Positions 52,075 through 61,447 are shown, numbered from the stretch's first letter. The stretch is 64,000 nt of DNA from Sphingomonas sp. Leaf407 (GCF_001425385.1 NZ_LMQO01000001.1:1092833-1156832); one strand, 5' to 3'. Numbers and translations are program-made. The notes: generated from the letters alone by a model not told the origin.

Positions 52075-53024
52075 TCTGGGCAGCGGTGCTGGCGCAGGCG
52101 GCCATGGTCGCGCCGGTGCCGCTGTGGCGCGATCCGGTGCACGACGGCGCGGCGGATGCCTCGACGGTGCGCGATGCGCGGACCGGTGAATGGGTGATGT
52201 TCTACACCAACCGTCGCGCCGATTTGCCGCTCGCGGATGAGAAGGACGTATCGTGGGTGCATGGCACCGCGATCGGCGTCGCCCGGTCAATGGACGGGGT
52301 GCGCTGGCGCTACGGCGGCACGGCGGCGATCCCGAAGGCCTGCACCGGCGCCACCTTATGGGCGCCCGAGGTACAGCGGATCGGCGGGCGGTGGCATATG
52401 TGGCTGACGGTGGTGCCCGGCGTGTTCCGCGACTGGAACGCAGCCCGCTTCCTCGTCCACCTGACCAGCCCGGACCTGAAACGCTGGGACTGTGGCGAGC
52501 GGCTCGATCTGGGATCGGATCGGGTGATCGACGCCAGCGTCGCGGTGCTGGGGCGCGGGCGCTACCGGCTGTGGTTCAACGACGAACGTGCGGGCAAGGC
52601 GATCAAATACGCCGACAGCCGCGACCTGAAGCGCTGGGTGGTGAAGGGCACCGTGACCGACACGCCGGGCGAAGGGCCGAAGGTGGTGCGCTGGCGTGGA
52701 AAATGGTGGCTGGTGAGCGATGCGTGGCGGGGGTTGCTGGTGCAATCCTCACGCGATGCGACGCACTGGACCCGGCAGCCGGGCTATCTTCTGGCCGGGA
52801 CGGGTATGCGGCCGACCGACCGGGCAAAAGGGCAGCATCCCGACATCGTCGTGGTCGGCGACCGGGCGTTCATCGTCTATTTCGTCCACCAGTCGGGCGA
52901 GGCGGAGGCGGCGCGCGACCCGCGTTGGCACCGGCGCAGCGTGCTCCAGATCGCCGAGTTGCGCGAGGACGGCGGGGTGTTGTCGGTGGATCGCGAGACG
53001 TCAGTGGTGCGGCCGTTGCGCTGA
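52071..53024 (+). CDS. Five-bladed propeller glycosidase, GH43/GH117-like
   Basis: 317 aa with a very short hydrophobic start (MIWAAVLAQAAMVAP). Repeating blades are visible: HDGAADASTVRDARTGEWVMFYT, APEVQRIGGRWHMWLTV, IDASVAVLGRGRYRLWFNDE and PKVVRWRGKWWLVSDAW. Acidic residues at blade starts resemble the catalytic Asp/Glu of clan GH-F. Exact family and substrate are uncertain. The context points to a side-chain or unsaturated uronyl-rhamnose target. Confidence 0.7.
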   Translation: MIWAAVLAQAAMVAPVPLWRDPVHDGAADASTVRDARTGEWVMFYTNRRADLPLADEKDVSWVHGTAIGVARSMDGVRWRYGGTAAIPKACTGATLWAPEVQRIGGRWHMWLTVVPGVFRDWNAARFLVHLTSPDLKRWDCGERLDLGSDRVIDASVAVLGRGRYRLWFNDERAGKAIKYADSRDLKRWVVKGTVTDTPGEGPKVVRWRGKWWLVSDAWRGLLVQSSRDATHWTRQPGYLLAGTGMRPTDRAKGQHPDIVVVGDRAFIVYFVHQSGEAEAARDPRWHRRSVLQIAELREDGGVLSVDRETSVVRPLR

Positions 53025-53025
53025 C

Positions 53026-54084
53026 TCACCCCCCGATCATGTTGCCGTAGCCGATGACGATCGTCGCGAGGATCAGCAGGCCGACCCCGGCCCACACCAG
53101 CGCGCGGGTCCTGGGGGCGGCGTCCTTCCACTCGCGCAGCGCGAAGCCCCAGAGCGTGCCGAAGATGATGATCGACGCCATGTGCAGCGTCCAGCTCGAA
53201 AAGCCGTACCGCCCCATCTGGCTTTCGCCCATGGTGTAGAAGAAGAACTGGAAATACCAGGCGGTGCCGGCCAGCGCGCACAGCGCGAAGTTGAGCGCCA
53301 TCGGCGCGCCCTTCGCCTCGCCCCGCCCCAGCCATTGCCCGGCACTGCGGTTGCGCGCGATCAGGATCGTACACCACACCGCGTTGGTCAACAGGCCGCC
53401 GAACATGACGAGGCACAGCACCGGCAGCCCGGTCCACAACGGTCCGGTGCCCGCTGCCGCCGACAGCGCCTTGATCGGCTCGCCCGCGGCAAGACCGAAG
53501 GCGAAGCAGGCGGACATGATCCCGGCGAAGATCGCGACGACGATGCCTTTGCGGAAATCGAATTCGGCAACGGCGGCGGCCTTTTGTTCGGGCGACAGCG
53601 CCTGATCCTTCTTCGCCCCCGCCAGCGCGACCACGACGATGCCGGCGATCGTCAGCCCGAGCCCCAGCAGGATGATGTTGCCCGAGGGCGTGTCGAGCAG
53701 CTTGGCGGCGAACTCGCCGGTGAATAGCGGCGGGATCAGCGTGCCGAACACGGTGCATAGCCCCAGCACCACCGCCATGCCGAGCGACAGGCCGAGGTAA
53801 CGCATCACCAGACCATAGCCGAGCCCGCCGAACCCCCACAGGATGCCGAAGAACACCGGCCACAACAATGTGCTGGTCGGCGTCGCAGCGAACACGCCGA
53901 GCAGGTCGTTGGTCTGGATCGATGCGAAAAACCACGGTGCCAGCACCCACGAAAAAATGCCGCCGGTCAGCCAGTAGATCTCCCACGACCAGCGCTTCAC
54001 GCCGCGATAGGGCACGTAGAAGCTGGCCGAGGCGAAACCGCCCAGCCAGTGATAGAGCACGCCGGTCAACGGGTTGGGGGTCAT
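53026..54084 (-). CDS. rhaT: L-rhamnose/H+ symporter
   Basis: 352 aa, close to E. coli RhaT (344). Ten hydrophobic segments. Conserved pieces include GGFASASFYVPYRGVKRWSWEIYWLTGGIFSWVLAPW and the C-terminal WTLHMASIIIFGTLWGFALREWK. It brings L-rhamnose into the cytoplasm. The stop converges with the GH43-like stop with one base between; its start overlaps the lactonase stop. Confidence 0.95.
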   Translation of the reverse strand: MTPNPLTGVLYHWLGGFASASFYVPYRGVKRWSWEIYWLTGGIFSWVLAPWFFASIQTNDLLGVFAATPTSTLLWPVFFGILWGFGGLGYGLVMRYLGLSLGMAVVLGLCTVFGTLIPPLFTGEFAAKLLDTPSGNIILLGLGLTIAGIVVVALAGAKKDQALSPEQKAAAVAEFDFRKGIVVAIFAGIMSACFAFGLAAGEPIKALSAAAGTGPLWTGLPVLCLVMFGGLLTNAVWCTILIARNRSAGQWLGRGEAKGAPMALNFALCALAGTAWYFQFFFYTMGESQMGRYGFSSWTLHMASIIIFGTLWGFALREWKDAAPRTRALVWAGVGLLILATIVIGYGNMIGG

Positions 54085-54980
54085 AGCGTCAGGCCCAGTC
54101 GATAGAGGCGGTTGGCATTGCCGGCGAACAGCGCGCGGCGTTCGGCGTCGCCGAAATCGGCGGTGATCGTGTCGTACGCGCCAAGCGTGGCGGCGAAGCT
54201 GCCGAAGAGCTTGTCGGTCGGGAAGTCGCTGGCGACCATCGCCCGGTCGGTGCCGAACCGGTCGATCGCGGTGAGGACGAGGCCCCTCGCCTGCTCAAGC
54301 GTCCATGACCGGTAGGTGAAGCCGATGCCCGACAGCTTGATCGCAACATGCGGCAGGGCGGCGAGCGCGGTCAGCCCGGCGCGCCATTCGGCTTCCTCGC
54401 CGGGCACGCACATGCCCATGTGGTTGACCATCACCGGCGTTTCGGGATGGCGCTCGATCAGCCGCGCGAGGTGAGGAAACTGGCCGGGATAGGCTTGCAG
54501 GTCGAAGCTCAACCCGTGTGCCGCCAGCCGGGCATAGCCGGCCGCCCATGCGTCGTCGTGCGTCACATCGCGCGGGGTGTAGGTGCGGCGCGGGTCGGCG
54601 TGCCAGTTGACGATGTGGCGGATGCCGCGGACGTTGGCATGCGCGGCGTGGGCGGCCAGCAACGTGTCGACGTCGGGGTGCGACAGGTCGGCGAAGGCGA
54701 CGATCGCATTCGGCATTCCCGCCGTATCTGCCATTCCCTGCAACCAGCGAGTCTCGTCGAGCGCTGCGCTCGCCTCAGCACCGGCATCGACATGGACGAT
54801 GCCGCGCACGTCCCATGCACCCGCATCTGCACGGTAATCGTCGAGGAGATAGGTGCGCGCGATCGGTTCGACCGAGCCGTTGGGGCCATCGTCGGCGAAC
54901 GGCGGCGTCAGCCACGGATAGCGGAGATGATCGAGGTCCCACAGATGGACATGGGCATCGATGAAGGGCAGCCCGGCCAT
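54081..54980 (-). CDS. L-rhamnono-1,4-lactonase (amidohydrolase 2 family)
   Basis: 299 aa from ATG 54980 with GGAGAG eight bases upstream. Metal-site motif DAHVHLWD at the N terminus, then GIRHIVNW, VNHMGM and VASDFPTD, the order of the amidohydrolase-2 family. It opens L-rhamnono-lactone to L-rhamnonate, the second step of the non-phosphorylating pathway; the assignment depends on its place between rhaT and the dehydratase gene. Confidence 0.82.
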   Translation of the reverse strand: MAGLPFIDAHVHLWDLDHLRYPWLTPPFADDGPNGSVEPIARTYLLDDYRADAGAWDVRGIVHVDAGAEASAALDETRWLQGMADTAGMPNAIVAFADLSHPDVDTLLAAHAAHANVRGIRHIVNWHADPRRTYTPRDVTHDDAWAAGYARLAAHGLSFDLQAYPGQFPHLARLIERHPETPVMVNHMGMCVPGEEAEWRAGLTALAALPHVAIKLSGIGFTYRSWTLEQARGLVLTAIDRFGTDRAMVASDFPTDKLFGSFAATLGAYDTITADFGDAERRALFAGNANRLYRLGLTL

Positions 54981-55004
54981 GGCGTTCGCTCTCCTTTGCA
55001 TCCC

Positions 55005-55089
55005 GTACCCCCGCGCAGGCGGGGGTCCAGGGTAACGATCGCCAGCCGTTGTTCGGCTTGGCGCTGGACCCCCGCCTGCGCGGAGGTAC
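55005..55089. repeat. Inverted-repeat element between lactonase and SDR genes
   Basis: Arms 55005-55030 and 55064-55089 pair over 25 of 26 bases around a 33-base centre; they include CGCGCAGGCGGGGGTCCAG. A common sphingomonad-type intergenic palindrome, unrelated in sequence to the one at 45.4 kb. The centre has its own small hairpin (GCCAGCCG / CGGCTTGGC). Confidence 0.75.
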
Positions 55090-55098
55090 GGTCGGTCG

Positions 55099-55851
55099 TC
55101 AGAACGTCGTCCGTCCGCCCGAGGTGTCGAAGGTCGAGGCGGTGGTGAAGCTGCATTCCTCGCTGGCCATGAAACAGACCATCGCCGCGCTTTCGTCGAC
55201 TTCGCCCAGCCGCCCCATCGGGATTTTCGAGCGCATGTAATCGACTTGGCTCTGCGGCAATTGCGCGAGGATCGGGCTTTCGAACGTCGCCGGGGTCAGC
55301 GCGTTGGCGATGACGCCCTTGCCCGCCAGTTCCTTGCCAAGCGACTTGGTGAGGCCGATCACCCCCGCCTTGGTCGCCGAATAGGCGCTGGCATTGGGAT
55401 TGCCTTCCTTGCCCGCCACCGAAGCGACGTTGACGATCCGGCCATAGCCGCCCGCCAGCATCAGCGGCACGACCGCGCGGTTGCAGTAGAACAGCCCGTT
55501 CAGATTGACGTTGACGACGTGCAGCCAGCTATCGATCGGAAATTCGTGCAACGGGACGGTCGCCCCGGTGATCCCGGCCGAACAGACGAGCACGTCGATC
55601 CGGCCGCCGAGCGCGGCATGGCTGTCGGTCGCGGCCCGCGCGACCGCGGCGGCGTCCGAAATGTCGAGTGCCACGACGTGGGTCGCGCCGACATCCTCTT
55701 TCGCCTGCGCCAGCGCGGCTTCGTTCAGGTCCCATAGCGCGACCTGTCCGCCCTCCGCGACGATGCGCCTGGCGGTCGCCCGGCCGAGGCCGGAGGCTCC
55801 GCCGGTGACGACGGCGGTGCGGCCGGCGAAGCGCCCTTCGTAGATGGTCAT
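55099..55851 (-). CDS. 2-keto-3-deoxy-L-rhamnonate 4-dehydrogenase (SDR)
   Basis: 250 aa from ATG 55851, overlapping the hydrolase stop. Classical SDR: TGGASGLGRATA (cofactor), NAG-equivalent CSAGITG, catalytic YSATK preceded by NVASVAGKEGNPNASAYSATKAG. An acidic residue after beta-2 (LWDLN) favours NAD+. It oxidises C4 of 2-keto-3-deoxy-L-rhamnonate, the step before the diketo hydrolase (LRA5-type). Function inferred mainly from its neighbours. Confidence 0.82.
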   Translation of the reverse strand: MTIYEGRFAGRTAVVTGGASGLGRATARRIVAEGGQVALWDLNEAALAQAKEDVGATHVVALDISDAAAVARAATDSHAALGGRIDVLVCSAGITGATVPLHEFPIDSWLHVVNVNLNGLFYCNRAVVPLMLAGGYGRIVNVASVAGKEGNPNASAYSATKAGVIGLTKSLGKELAGKGVIANALTPATFESPILAQLPQSQVDYMRSKIPMGRLGEVDESAAMVCFMASEECSFTTASTFDTSGGRTTF

Positions 55852-56702
55852 CCGAGCACCGCGTCGCCAAGGTTGCGCCATTCGACGACCTGCTGGTTCT
55901 GTTCGCCAAGCCCTGCGATGCCGAGCTTCATCGTGTCGCCCGCCTTCAGATAGATGGCGTTCGGCTTCTTGCCCTCGCCCACGCCCGGCGGCGTGCCGGT
56001 AATCATCAGGTCGCCCGGATACAGCGTGATATATTCGCTGACGTAGGCAATCAGTTCGGCGACGTCGAAGATCATCGTCTTCGTGTTGCCGGTCTGCATC
56101 CGCTCGCCGTTCACGTCGAGGAACATGGCGAGATCCTGATGGTCGCCGACCTCGTCGGGCGTCACCAGCCACGGGCCTACGGGACAGAAGCTGTCGTGGC
56201 CCTTGCCCTTTGACCACTGGCTGCCGCGCTGCTTCTGGTTGAAGCGTTCCGACACGTCATTGGCGATGGCGAAGCCGGCGACGTGGGAGAGCGCGTCCTC
56301 CTTCGACACGTAGCGCGCGGTCTTGCCGATCACGACCGCCAGTTCGACCTCCCAGTCGGTATGGGTCGAATCCTTGGGGATCATCACCTCGTCGTTCGGG
56401 CCGGTCAGCGACGACAGCGCCTTCATGAACATCATCGGTTCGGCCGGCACCGGCAGGTTCGATTCGGCGGCATGATCGGCATAGTTCAGCCCGATCGCGA
56501 CGATCTTACCGATGCCCTTCACCGGCACGCCGTAGCGCGGCGTTCCGTCGACGACGGGCAGGCTGTCGATGTCGACGTCCAGCCCGGCGATGGCATCGAC
56601 GGTGATGTCGGACACCACGCCCGACAGGTCGCGGATGTTGCCGTCGTTATCGACGACGCCAGGCTTCTCGTTACCCTGGGTTCCGTAGCGGCAGAATTTC
56701 AT
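55848..56702 (-). CDS. 2,4-diketo-3-deoxy-L-rhamnonate hydrolase (FAH family)
   Basis: 284 aa. FAH-fold motifs: GKIVAIGLNYADHAAES, FMKALSSLTGPNDEVMIPK, DWEVELAVVIGKTARYV, and ITGTPPGVGEGKKP. Metal ligands are the Glu/Asp of DWEVE and the preceding acidic residue. It cleaves the diketo acid to pyruvate and L-lactate (LRA6-type). Coupled downstream to the SDR gene. Confidence 0.88.
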   Translation of the reverse strand: MKFCRYGTQGNEKPGVVDNDGNIRDLSGVVSDITVDAIAGLDVDIDSLPVVDGTPRYGVPVKGIGKIVAIGLNYADHAAESNLPVPAEPMMFMKALSSLTGPNDEVMIPKDSTHTDWEVELAVVIGKTARYVSKEDALSHVAGFAIANDVSERFNQKQRGSQWSKGKGHDSFCPVGPWLVTPDEVGDHQDLAMFLDVNGERMQTGNTKTMIFDVAELIAYVSEYITLYPGDLMITGTPPGVGEGKKPNAIYLKAGDTMKLGIAGLGEQNQQVVEWRNLGDAVLG

Positions 56703-56712
56703 GGGCTGTCTC

Positions 56713-57909
56713 TCAGTGCTCGAAGGGGCGGTGCATCGGCAGGTCGCGGTTCAGTTCGACCCCGAAGCCGGGCGCGTCGAGATTGCTGGTCCGCATCCGG
56801 CCGTTTTCGGGGATGGGTTCGCCGATCAACTGCGGGTGGAACATCGGCTGCACATGATCGGCCTCCGGCGCCATCATCAGATATTCGGCGAACGGCGAAT
56901 TATGCCGGGTGACGACGAAATGATAGCTGTAGACCGATGATCCATGCGGCACGACCAGCTTGCCGCGCGCATCGGCCAGCGCGCTGATCTTGAGCAGTTC
57001 GGTCACGCCGCCGCACCAGCCCACATCGGGCTGGATGATGTCGCAACAGTCCATCTCCAGCAGCATGCGGAAGCCCCAGCGGGTCGCCTCATGCTCGCCG
57101 GTCGTCACCAGCATTCCCTTGGGCGCATTGCGCTTGAGTTCAGCATAGCCCCAGTAATCGTCGGGGCTGATCGCCTCCTCGATCCACTTCAGGCCGTGTT
57201 CGTGCGCGGCATGGGCGAGGCGGGTGGCATAGTCGACGTCGAGCGCCATCCAGCAATCCCACATCAGCCAGAAGTCCGGGCCGACGCGGCTACGCATCTC
57301 GGCCAGTTCGGCGATATTCTTCTTGAGCCCCTCGACGCCCTCGGCGGGGCCGTGGTGCAGCGGCATCTTGCCGCCGATGAAGCCCATTTCCTTCGCCAGA
57401 TCGGGCCGCGCGCCAGTCGCGTAGAATTGCAGCTCGTCGCGCACCGCACCGCCCAGCATCTGGTACACCGGCTCGTCGCGCAGCTTGCCGAGCAGGTCCC
57501 ACAGCGCGAGGTCGACGCCGGAAATGGCGTTCACCACCAGTCCCTTGCGCCCGTAATATTGGGTCGAGAAGTACATCTGGTCCCAGATCTTCTCATATTC
57601 GGTCGGGCTGCGGCCTTCGAGGAAGCGGGCGAGATGCTTTTCCACGATGAAGCAGGCGGGTTCGCCGCCGGTCGTGACCGCGAAGCCGATCGTGCCGTCC
57701 TCCGCCTCGATCTCGACGATCAGCGTGCCGAGCACGTTGATACCGAAGCTCTGGCGCGACTGGCGATATTCGGGATAGCGGCTCATCGGCGTCGCGATGT
57801 GATCGTCGATCCAGTGATAGCCCTGCTGGTCGTGATAATCCGCACCGCCGCCACGTACGGTGAACGCGCGGACGTGTTTGATCCTGGGAAGCGCCGCCTT
57901 CATTGCCAC
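56713..57909 (-). CDS. rhmD: L-rhamnonate dehydratase
   Basis: 398 aa, enolase superfamily (E. coli RhmD is about 400). The family signature [17 protein letters not shown] and the active-site segments [47 protein letters not shown] and [13 protein letters not shown] match RhmD. It converts L-rhamnonate to 2-keto-3-deoxy-L-rhamnonate. It is first in the minus-strand operon and divergent from the IclR gene. Confidence 0.94.
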   Translation of the reverse strand: MAMKAALPRIKHVRAFTVRGGGADYHDQQGYHWIDDHIATPMSRYPEYRQSRQSFGINVLGTLIVEIEAEDGTIGFAVTTGGEPACFIVEKHLARFLEGRSPTEYEKIWDQMYFSTQYYGRKGLVVNAISGVDLALWDLLGKLRDEPVYQMLGGAVRDELQFYATGARPDLAKEMGFIGGKMPLHHGPAEGVEGLKKNIAELAEMRSRVGPDFWLMWDCWMALDVDYATRLAHAAHEHGLKWIEEAISPDDYWGYAELKRNAPKGMLVTTGEHEATRWGFRMLLEMDCCDIIQPDVGWCGGVTELLKISALADARGKLVVPHGSSVYSYHFVVTRHNSPFAEYLMMAPEADHVQPMFHPQLIGEPIPENGRMRTSNLDAPGFGVELNRDLPMHRPFEH

Positions 57910-57972
57910 ACCTTATCCTTGGGCGCGCGCACTTGCCCGCCGCCGACTGAACTGGAAAACCACACGCCAAGC

Positions 57973-57991
57973 CGTACCATCATGTGGTACG
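57973..57991. promoter_or_regulatory. Predicted pectin/rhamnose operator, site 3
   Basis: CGTACCATCATGTGGTACG, a perfect 7-bp inverted repeat around TCATG, in the region between rhmD (minus) and the IclR regulator (plus). The reverse strand carries CCACATGATGG, identical to the core of site 1. Confidence 0.7.
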
Positions 57992-58097
57992 ATGTCGGCA
58001 TATGGTCGAATAGTTGGAACCCTTTTTGCGGCGAGTGCCGCGAAACATCCGCTCCGGCTGGTTTACTTTCTCACTTTATGGGATAGGGTGCTACTAG

Positions 58098-58952
58098 ATG
58101 AGACAGAACCCGTCAAACGAAGAATCGCCGTCCGACGCCGCCGTTCCGCTGGAAACGGGGGCCAGGCCAGAGAACAAGACGCAAGGCAGCCAGACGCTGG
58201 TGCGCGGGCTCGACCTGCTCGATCAGGTGATCGACGGGCCGGTGAAGCTGGCCGAACTGTCGCAGCGCATGGGGCTGACGCGCTCGACGACGCACCGCCT
58301 TGCCAATGCGTTGATCGACCGGGGTTTCCTCACCTTCCTGCCGCGCGAGGGCTATCTGTTGGGGCCGAAGCTGTTGCAGCTCGGTTTTCTGGCGCAGGGA
58401 CAGGCCGACATCGTGCAGATCGCCCGGCCGCGGATCGAGGAACTGGCCGCGCAGAGCGAGGATACCGTCCATTTCGGGCGGCTGGACGATAATCTGGCGC
58501 TGTATCTCGACAAGATACCGGGGCGGCGGCGCGTCGACATCTCCAGCCGGATCGGCGATCGCCAGCCGTTGACCTCGACCGGTCTGGGCAAGGCGCTGCT
58601 GCTCGACGACGACGAGGCGCACTGGACCCGGGTGTTCGAGGCGGAACATCCGCCGGGCACGCGCCGCCCCGACTTCGCGGTGTGGCTGGAGCGGATGCGC
58701 GGCTATGTCGCCAGCGGCCATGCCTATGACTTGGAAGAAAACGAGGATCTGATCCGCTGCGTTGCCGCCCCCGTGCGCGATGCGTCGGGGCGGATCGCGG
58801 GCGCGATCAGCGTGTCGAGCGCCGCGCAATATATGGACGATGCCCGCATGGCGACGCTGAGCGTCGAGGTGCGCGGCACCGCCGAGCGGATCAGCCGCGA
58901 TCTCGGCTGGTCCCCCGAAACCCAGGCATTGCAGAAGCGACGCCGGAAATGA
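58098..58952 (+). CDS. IclR-family transcriptional regulator
   Basis: 284 aa. A disordered 30-residue leader, then the winged helix (RGLDLLDQVIDGPVKLAELSQRMGLTRSTTHRLANALIDRGFLTF) and the IclR effector domain (residues about 110-270). Regulators of this type (for example KdgR) control pectin and sugar-acid genes as dimers or tetramers. The gene lies beside its predicted site and upstream of rhamnose dehydrogenase; the effector may be a rhamnose or deoxy-keto acid intermediate. Confidence 0.93.
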   Translation: MRQNPSNEESPSDAAVPLETGARPENKTQGSQTLVRGLDLLDQVIDGPVKLAELSQRMGLTRSTTHRLANALIDRGFLTFLPREGYLLGPKLLQLGFLAQGQADIVQIARPRIEELAAQSEDTVHFGRLDDNLALYLDKIPGRRRVDISSRIGDRQPLTSTGLGKALLLDDDEAHWTRVFEAEHPPGTRRPDFAVWLERMRGYVASGHAYDLEENEDLIRCVAAPVRDASGRIAGAISVSSAAQYMDDARMATLSVEVRGTAERISRDLGWSPETQALQKRRRK

Positions 58953-58965
58953 TGTGGAGAGCATG

Positions 58966-59730
58966 ATGAAGCTGTTGGAAGGCAAGACGGTATTGGTAAC
59001 GGGGGCGTCGACCGGCATCGGTCGCGCGGCGGCGATCGGCGCGGCGCAAGCTGGCGCGAACGTCGTCATCAACTATCACAGCCGCGATGCCGACGCCGAT
59101 GCCTGTATCGCCGCGATCGAGGCTACGGGTCAGCGCGGCTTCGCGATCAAGGGCGACGTGGCCGAGGCCGCGACCGCGACCGATTTCGTCGCGAAGGCAG
59201 TGGCCGAGTTCGGTCGGGTCGACGTGATGGTGTCGAACGCCGGCATCTGCCCGTTCCACAGCTTCCTCGAAATGCCCGCGGAAACGCTGGAGCGGACGCT
59301 GCGCGTCAACCTGCACGGTGCCTATTACATGTGCCAGGCGGCGGCGCGGGCGATGGTCGAGCAGGGCGAAGGCGGCGCGATCGTCGCCGTTTCCTCGATC
59401 TCGGCGCTGGTCGGCGGCGAATATCAGACGCATTATACGCCGACCAAGGCGGGGGTCCATTCGCTGATGCAGTCGACCGCCATAGCGCTGGGCCGCCACG
59501 GCATCCGCTGCAATTCGGTGCTGCCGGGCACGATCCTGACCGAGATCAACAAGGACGACCTCGCCGACGAGGGCAAGCGCAAGTATATGGAAAGCCGCGT
59601 GCCGCTCGGCCGGCTGGGAAGTCCTGAGGACATGGTCGGGCCGATCGTGTTCCTCGCCTCCGATATGGCAGCCTATGTCACCGGCGCGGCGCTGCTGGTC
59701 GACGGCGGCATGTTCGTGAACCTCCAGTGA
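58966..59730 (+). CDS. L-rhamnose 1-dehydrogenase (SDR)
   Basis: 254 aa from the ATG at 58966, best spaced from GGAGAG. SDR motifs TGASTGIGRAAA, SNAGICP, and catalytic Ser/Tyr/Lys in SSISALVGGEYQTHYTPTKAG. Loop sequence NYHSRD after beta-2 suggests either cofactor. It oxidises L-rhamnose to L-rhamnono-lactone, the first step of the pathway. The gene follows the IclR regulator by 13 bases. Confidence 0.87.
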   Translation: MKLLEGKTVLVTGASTGIGRAAAIGAAQAGANVVINYHSRDADADACIAAIEATGQRGFAIKGDVAEAATATDFVAKAVAEFGRVDVMVSNAGICPFHSFLEMPAETLERTLRVNLHGAYYMCQAAARAMVEQGEGGAIVAVSSISALVGGEYQTHYTPTKAGVHSLMQSTAIALGRHGIRCNSVLPGTILTEINKDDLADEGKRKYMESRVPLGRLGSPEDMVGPIVFLASDMAAYVTGAALLVDGGMFVNLQ

Positions 59731-60506
59731 GGCCGCTCGCACTCGCCCTCGCGCTGCTGGCCGCCGCGCCGGCCACCGCCGAGACGATCTTCATCGCCGG
59801 GGATTCGACCGCGCAGACCTACAAGCAGGATCGCTATCCGCAGACCGGCTGGGGACAGATGCTGCCGTGCGGCCTCACCGGCGACGTGAAGGTCGAGAAC
59901 CGGGCGATGGGTGGCCGTTCGACCAAGAGCTTCATCGCCGAGGGGCGGTGGGACAAGATCATGGCCGACCTGAAGCCCGGCGACGTGGTGCTGATCCAGT
60001 TCGGCCACAACGACGCCAGCCAGAACAAGCCCGAACGCTATGCTCCGGCGGCGACGCTGTATCACGACAATCTGCTGCGGATGGTGTGGGAGACGAAGGG
60101 GCGCGGGGCGACGCCGATCCTCATCACCCCGGTCACGCGGCGCTCGTTCGGGCCGGACGGCAGGACCAAGGCGGACTTCGCCCCATGGTCTGCGGTGGTG
60201 CGCGACATCGCGGCGACGACGGGCACGCAGTTGATCGACCTCGAAGCGTCGTCGCGCGGCTGGGTCGACGGCAAGGGGATCGAGCCGTCGAAGGCGTTGT
60301 TCCTCCATTATCCGGCGGGACGCTGGCCGGGGTTCAAGGACGGCATCGCCGACGACACCCATTTCAGCGAACTGGGCGCACGCGGCATCGCCGAACTGAT
60401 CGCCGCCGATCTGGCGCGCACCGGGCTGCCAGTGGCGGCGAAGGTGGCGAAGGATCGCCCCGACCTGACGCGGACGACGCCGCTCGGAAGCACGGCATGT
60501 CGGTGA
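59727..60506 (+). CDS. Rhamnogalacturonan acetylesterase, CE12 (second copy)
   Basis: 259 aa from GTG 59727 with a signal peptide (LALALALLAAAPATA). SGNH motifs: IFIAGDSTAQTYKQDRYPQTGWGQML, GGRSTKSFIAEGRWDKI, IQFGHNDAS and DDTHFSELGA. Shorter than the first CE12, lacking the N-terminal beta domain. It overlaps both neighbours slightly, so it is part of the IclR-led operon. Confidence 0.92.
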   Translation: MRPLALALALLAAAPATAETIFIAGDSTAQTYKQDRYPQTGWGQMLPCGLTGDVKVENRAMGGRSTKSFIAEGRWDKIMADLKPGDVVLIQFGHNDASQNKPERYAPAATLYHDNLLRMVWETKGRGATPILITPVTRRSFGPDGRTKADFAPWSAVVRDIAATTGTQLIDLEASSRGWVDGKGIEPSKALFLHYPAGRWPGFKDGIADDTHFSELGARGIAELIAADLARTGLPVAAKVAKDRPDLTRTTPLGSTACR

Positions 60507-61447
60507 TCCTCGCACGGCGGACGCTGCTGGGCGGTACGGTGGCGCTGGGGCTTGCCGCCGCGCTGCCGGCGCAGGCCCCTGCCCCCCTGACCTATCGTCC
60601 GATCTGGCCGGGCAAGGCACCCGGCGGCGAGAAAGTGACCGAGGTCGAGCAGGAAATCCCGCGCTCGCCGACCGGTCCGAAGGACGACACCGCCTTCCTC
60701 CATGTCACCACGCCGACGATGGCGCATGTCGCCCCGGCCAAACCCAATGGCGCGGCGATCCTGCTGATCCCCGGCGGCGGCTATCTGCGCGTCGCGATCG
60801 GCAATGGTGGCCGGGCGTTGCTGCAATTCTTCGCCGATCAGGGCTATCACGCCTATCTGCTCAAATATCGCCTGCCGGGCGATCCGTGGGCGGCGGGACC
60901 CGATGCACCGTTGCAGGACGCGCAGCGCGCGCTGCGGCTCGTCAAGGCCGAGGCGAAGGCCAATGGCGTCGCGATCGACCGGATCGGGGTGATGGGCTTT
61001 TCCGCCGGCGGGCATCTGGCGGCGATGCTGGCGTATCGCGGTGACGAGACGTACCGCGCGGTCGATGCCGCCGATGCCCAGCCGCTGGGTGTGCGCGCGG
61101 CGGGGCTGCTGTATCCGGTCGCGTTGATGGGGGTGCCGGGCACCCACCGGGGATCGCAGGACCAGTTGCTGGGCAAGACCCCCGCGCCCGACGTCGCGCT
61201 GCGTTATCGCACCGACGCGCGGATCACGACGGCGAGCCCGCCGACGTTCATCGCCCATGCGATCGATGACCGGGTCGTGTCGGTCGACAACGGCATCGCG
61301 CTGCTCGCCGCGCTGCGCCGGGCGAAGGTACCGGCCGAAGCCTATCTGCCCGAAATCGGTGGCCATGGCTTTGGGGTCACGATCGACGGACAACCGGCCC
61401 CGTGGACGCGGTTGTTCTTCGCCTGGGCGAAGCGGCACGGACTGTGA
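60497..61447 (+). CDS. Exported alpha/beta hydrolase, probable carbohydrate esterase
   Basis: 316 aa from ATG 60497. Tat-like leader (ARRTLLGGTVALGLAAALPAQA). Alpha/beta hydrolase with the oxyanion motif LIPGGGYLRV, nucleophile elbow GFSAGGH, an Asp in IDDRVV and His in GGHGFGV. This is the BD-FAE/acetylxylan-esterase-like group. It probably removes acetyl or other ester groups from pectin oligomers. Confidence 0.85.
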   Translation: MSVILARRTLLGGTVALGLAAALPAQAPAPLTYRPIWPGKAPGGEKVTEVEQEIPRSPTGPKDDTAFLHVTTPTMAHVAPAKPNGAAILLIPGGGYLRVAIGNGGRALLQFFADQGYHAYLLKYRLPGDPWAAGPDAPLQDAQRALRLVKAEAKANGVAIDRIGVMGFSAGGHLAAMLAYRGDETYRAVDAADAQPLGVRAAGLLYPVALMGVPGTHRGSQDQLLGKTPAPDVALRYRTDARITTASPPTFIAHAIDDRVVSVDNGIALLAALRRAKVPAEAYLPEIGGHGFGVTIDGQPAPWTRLFFAWAKRHGL

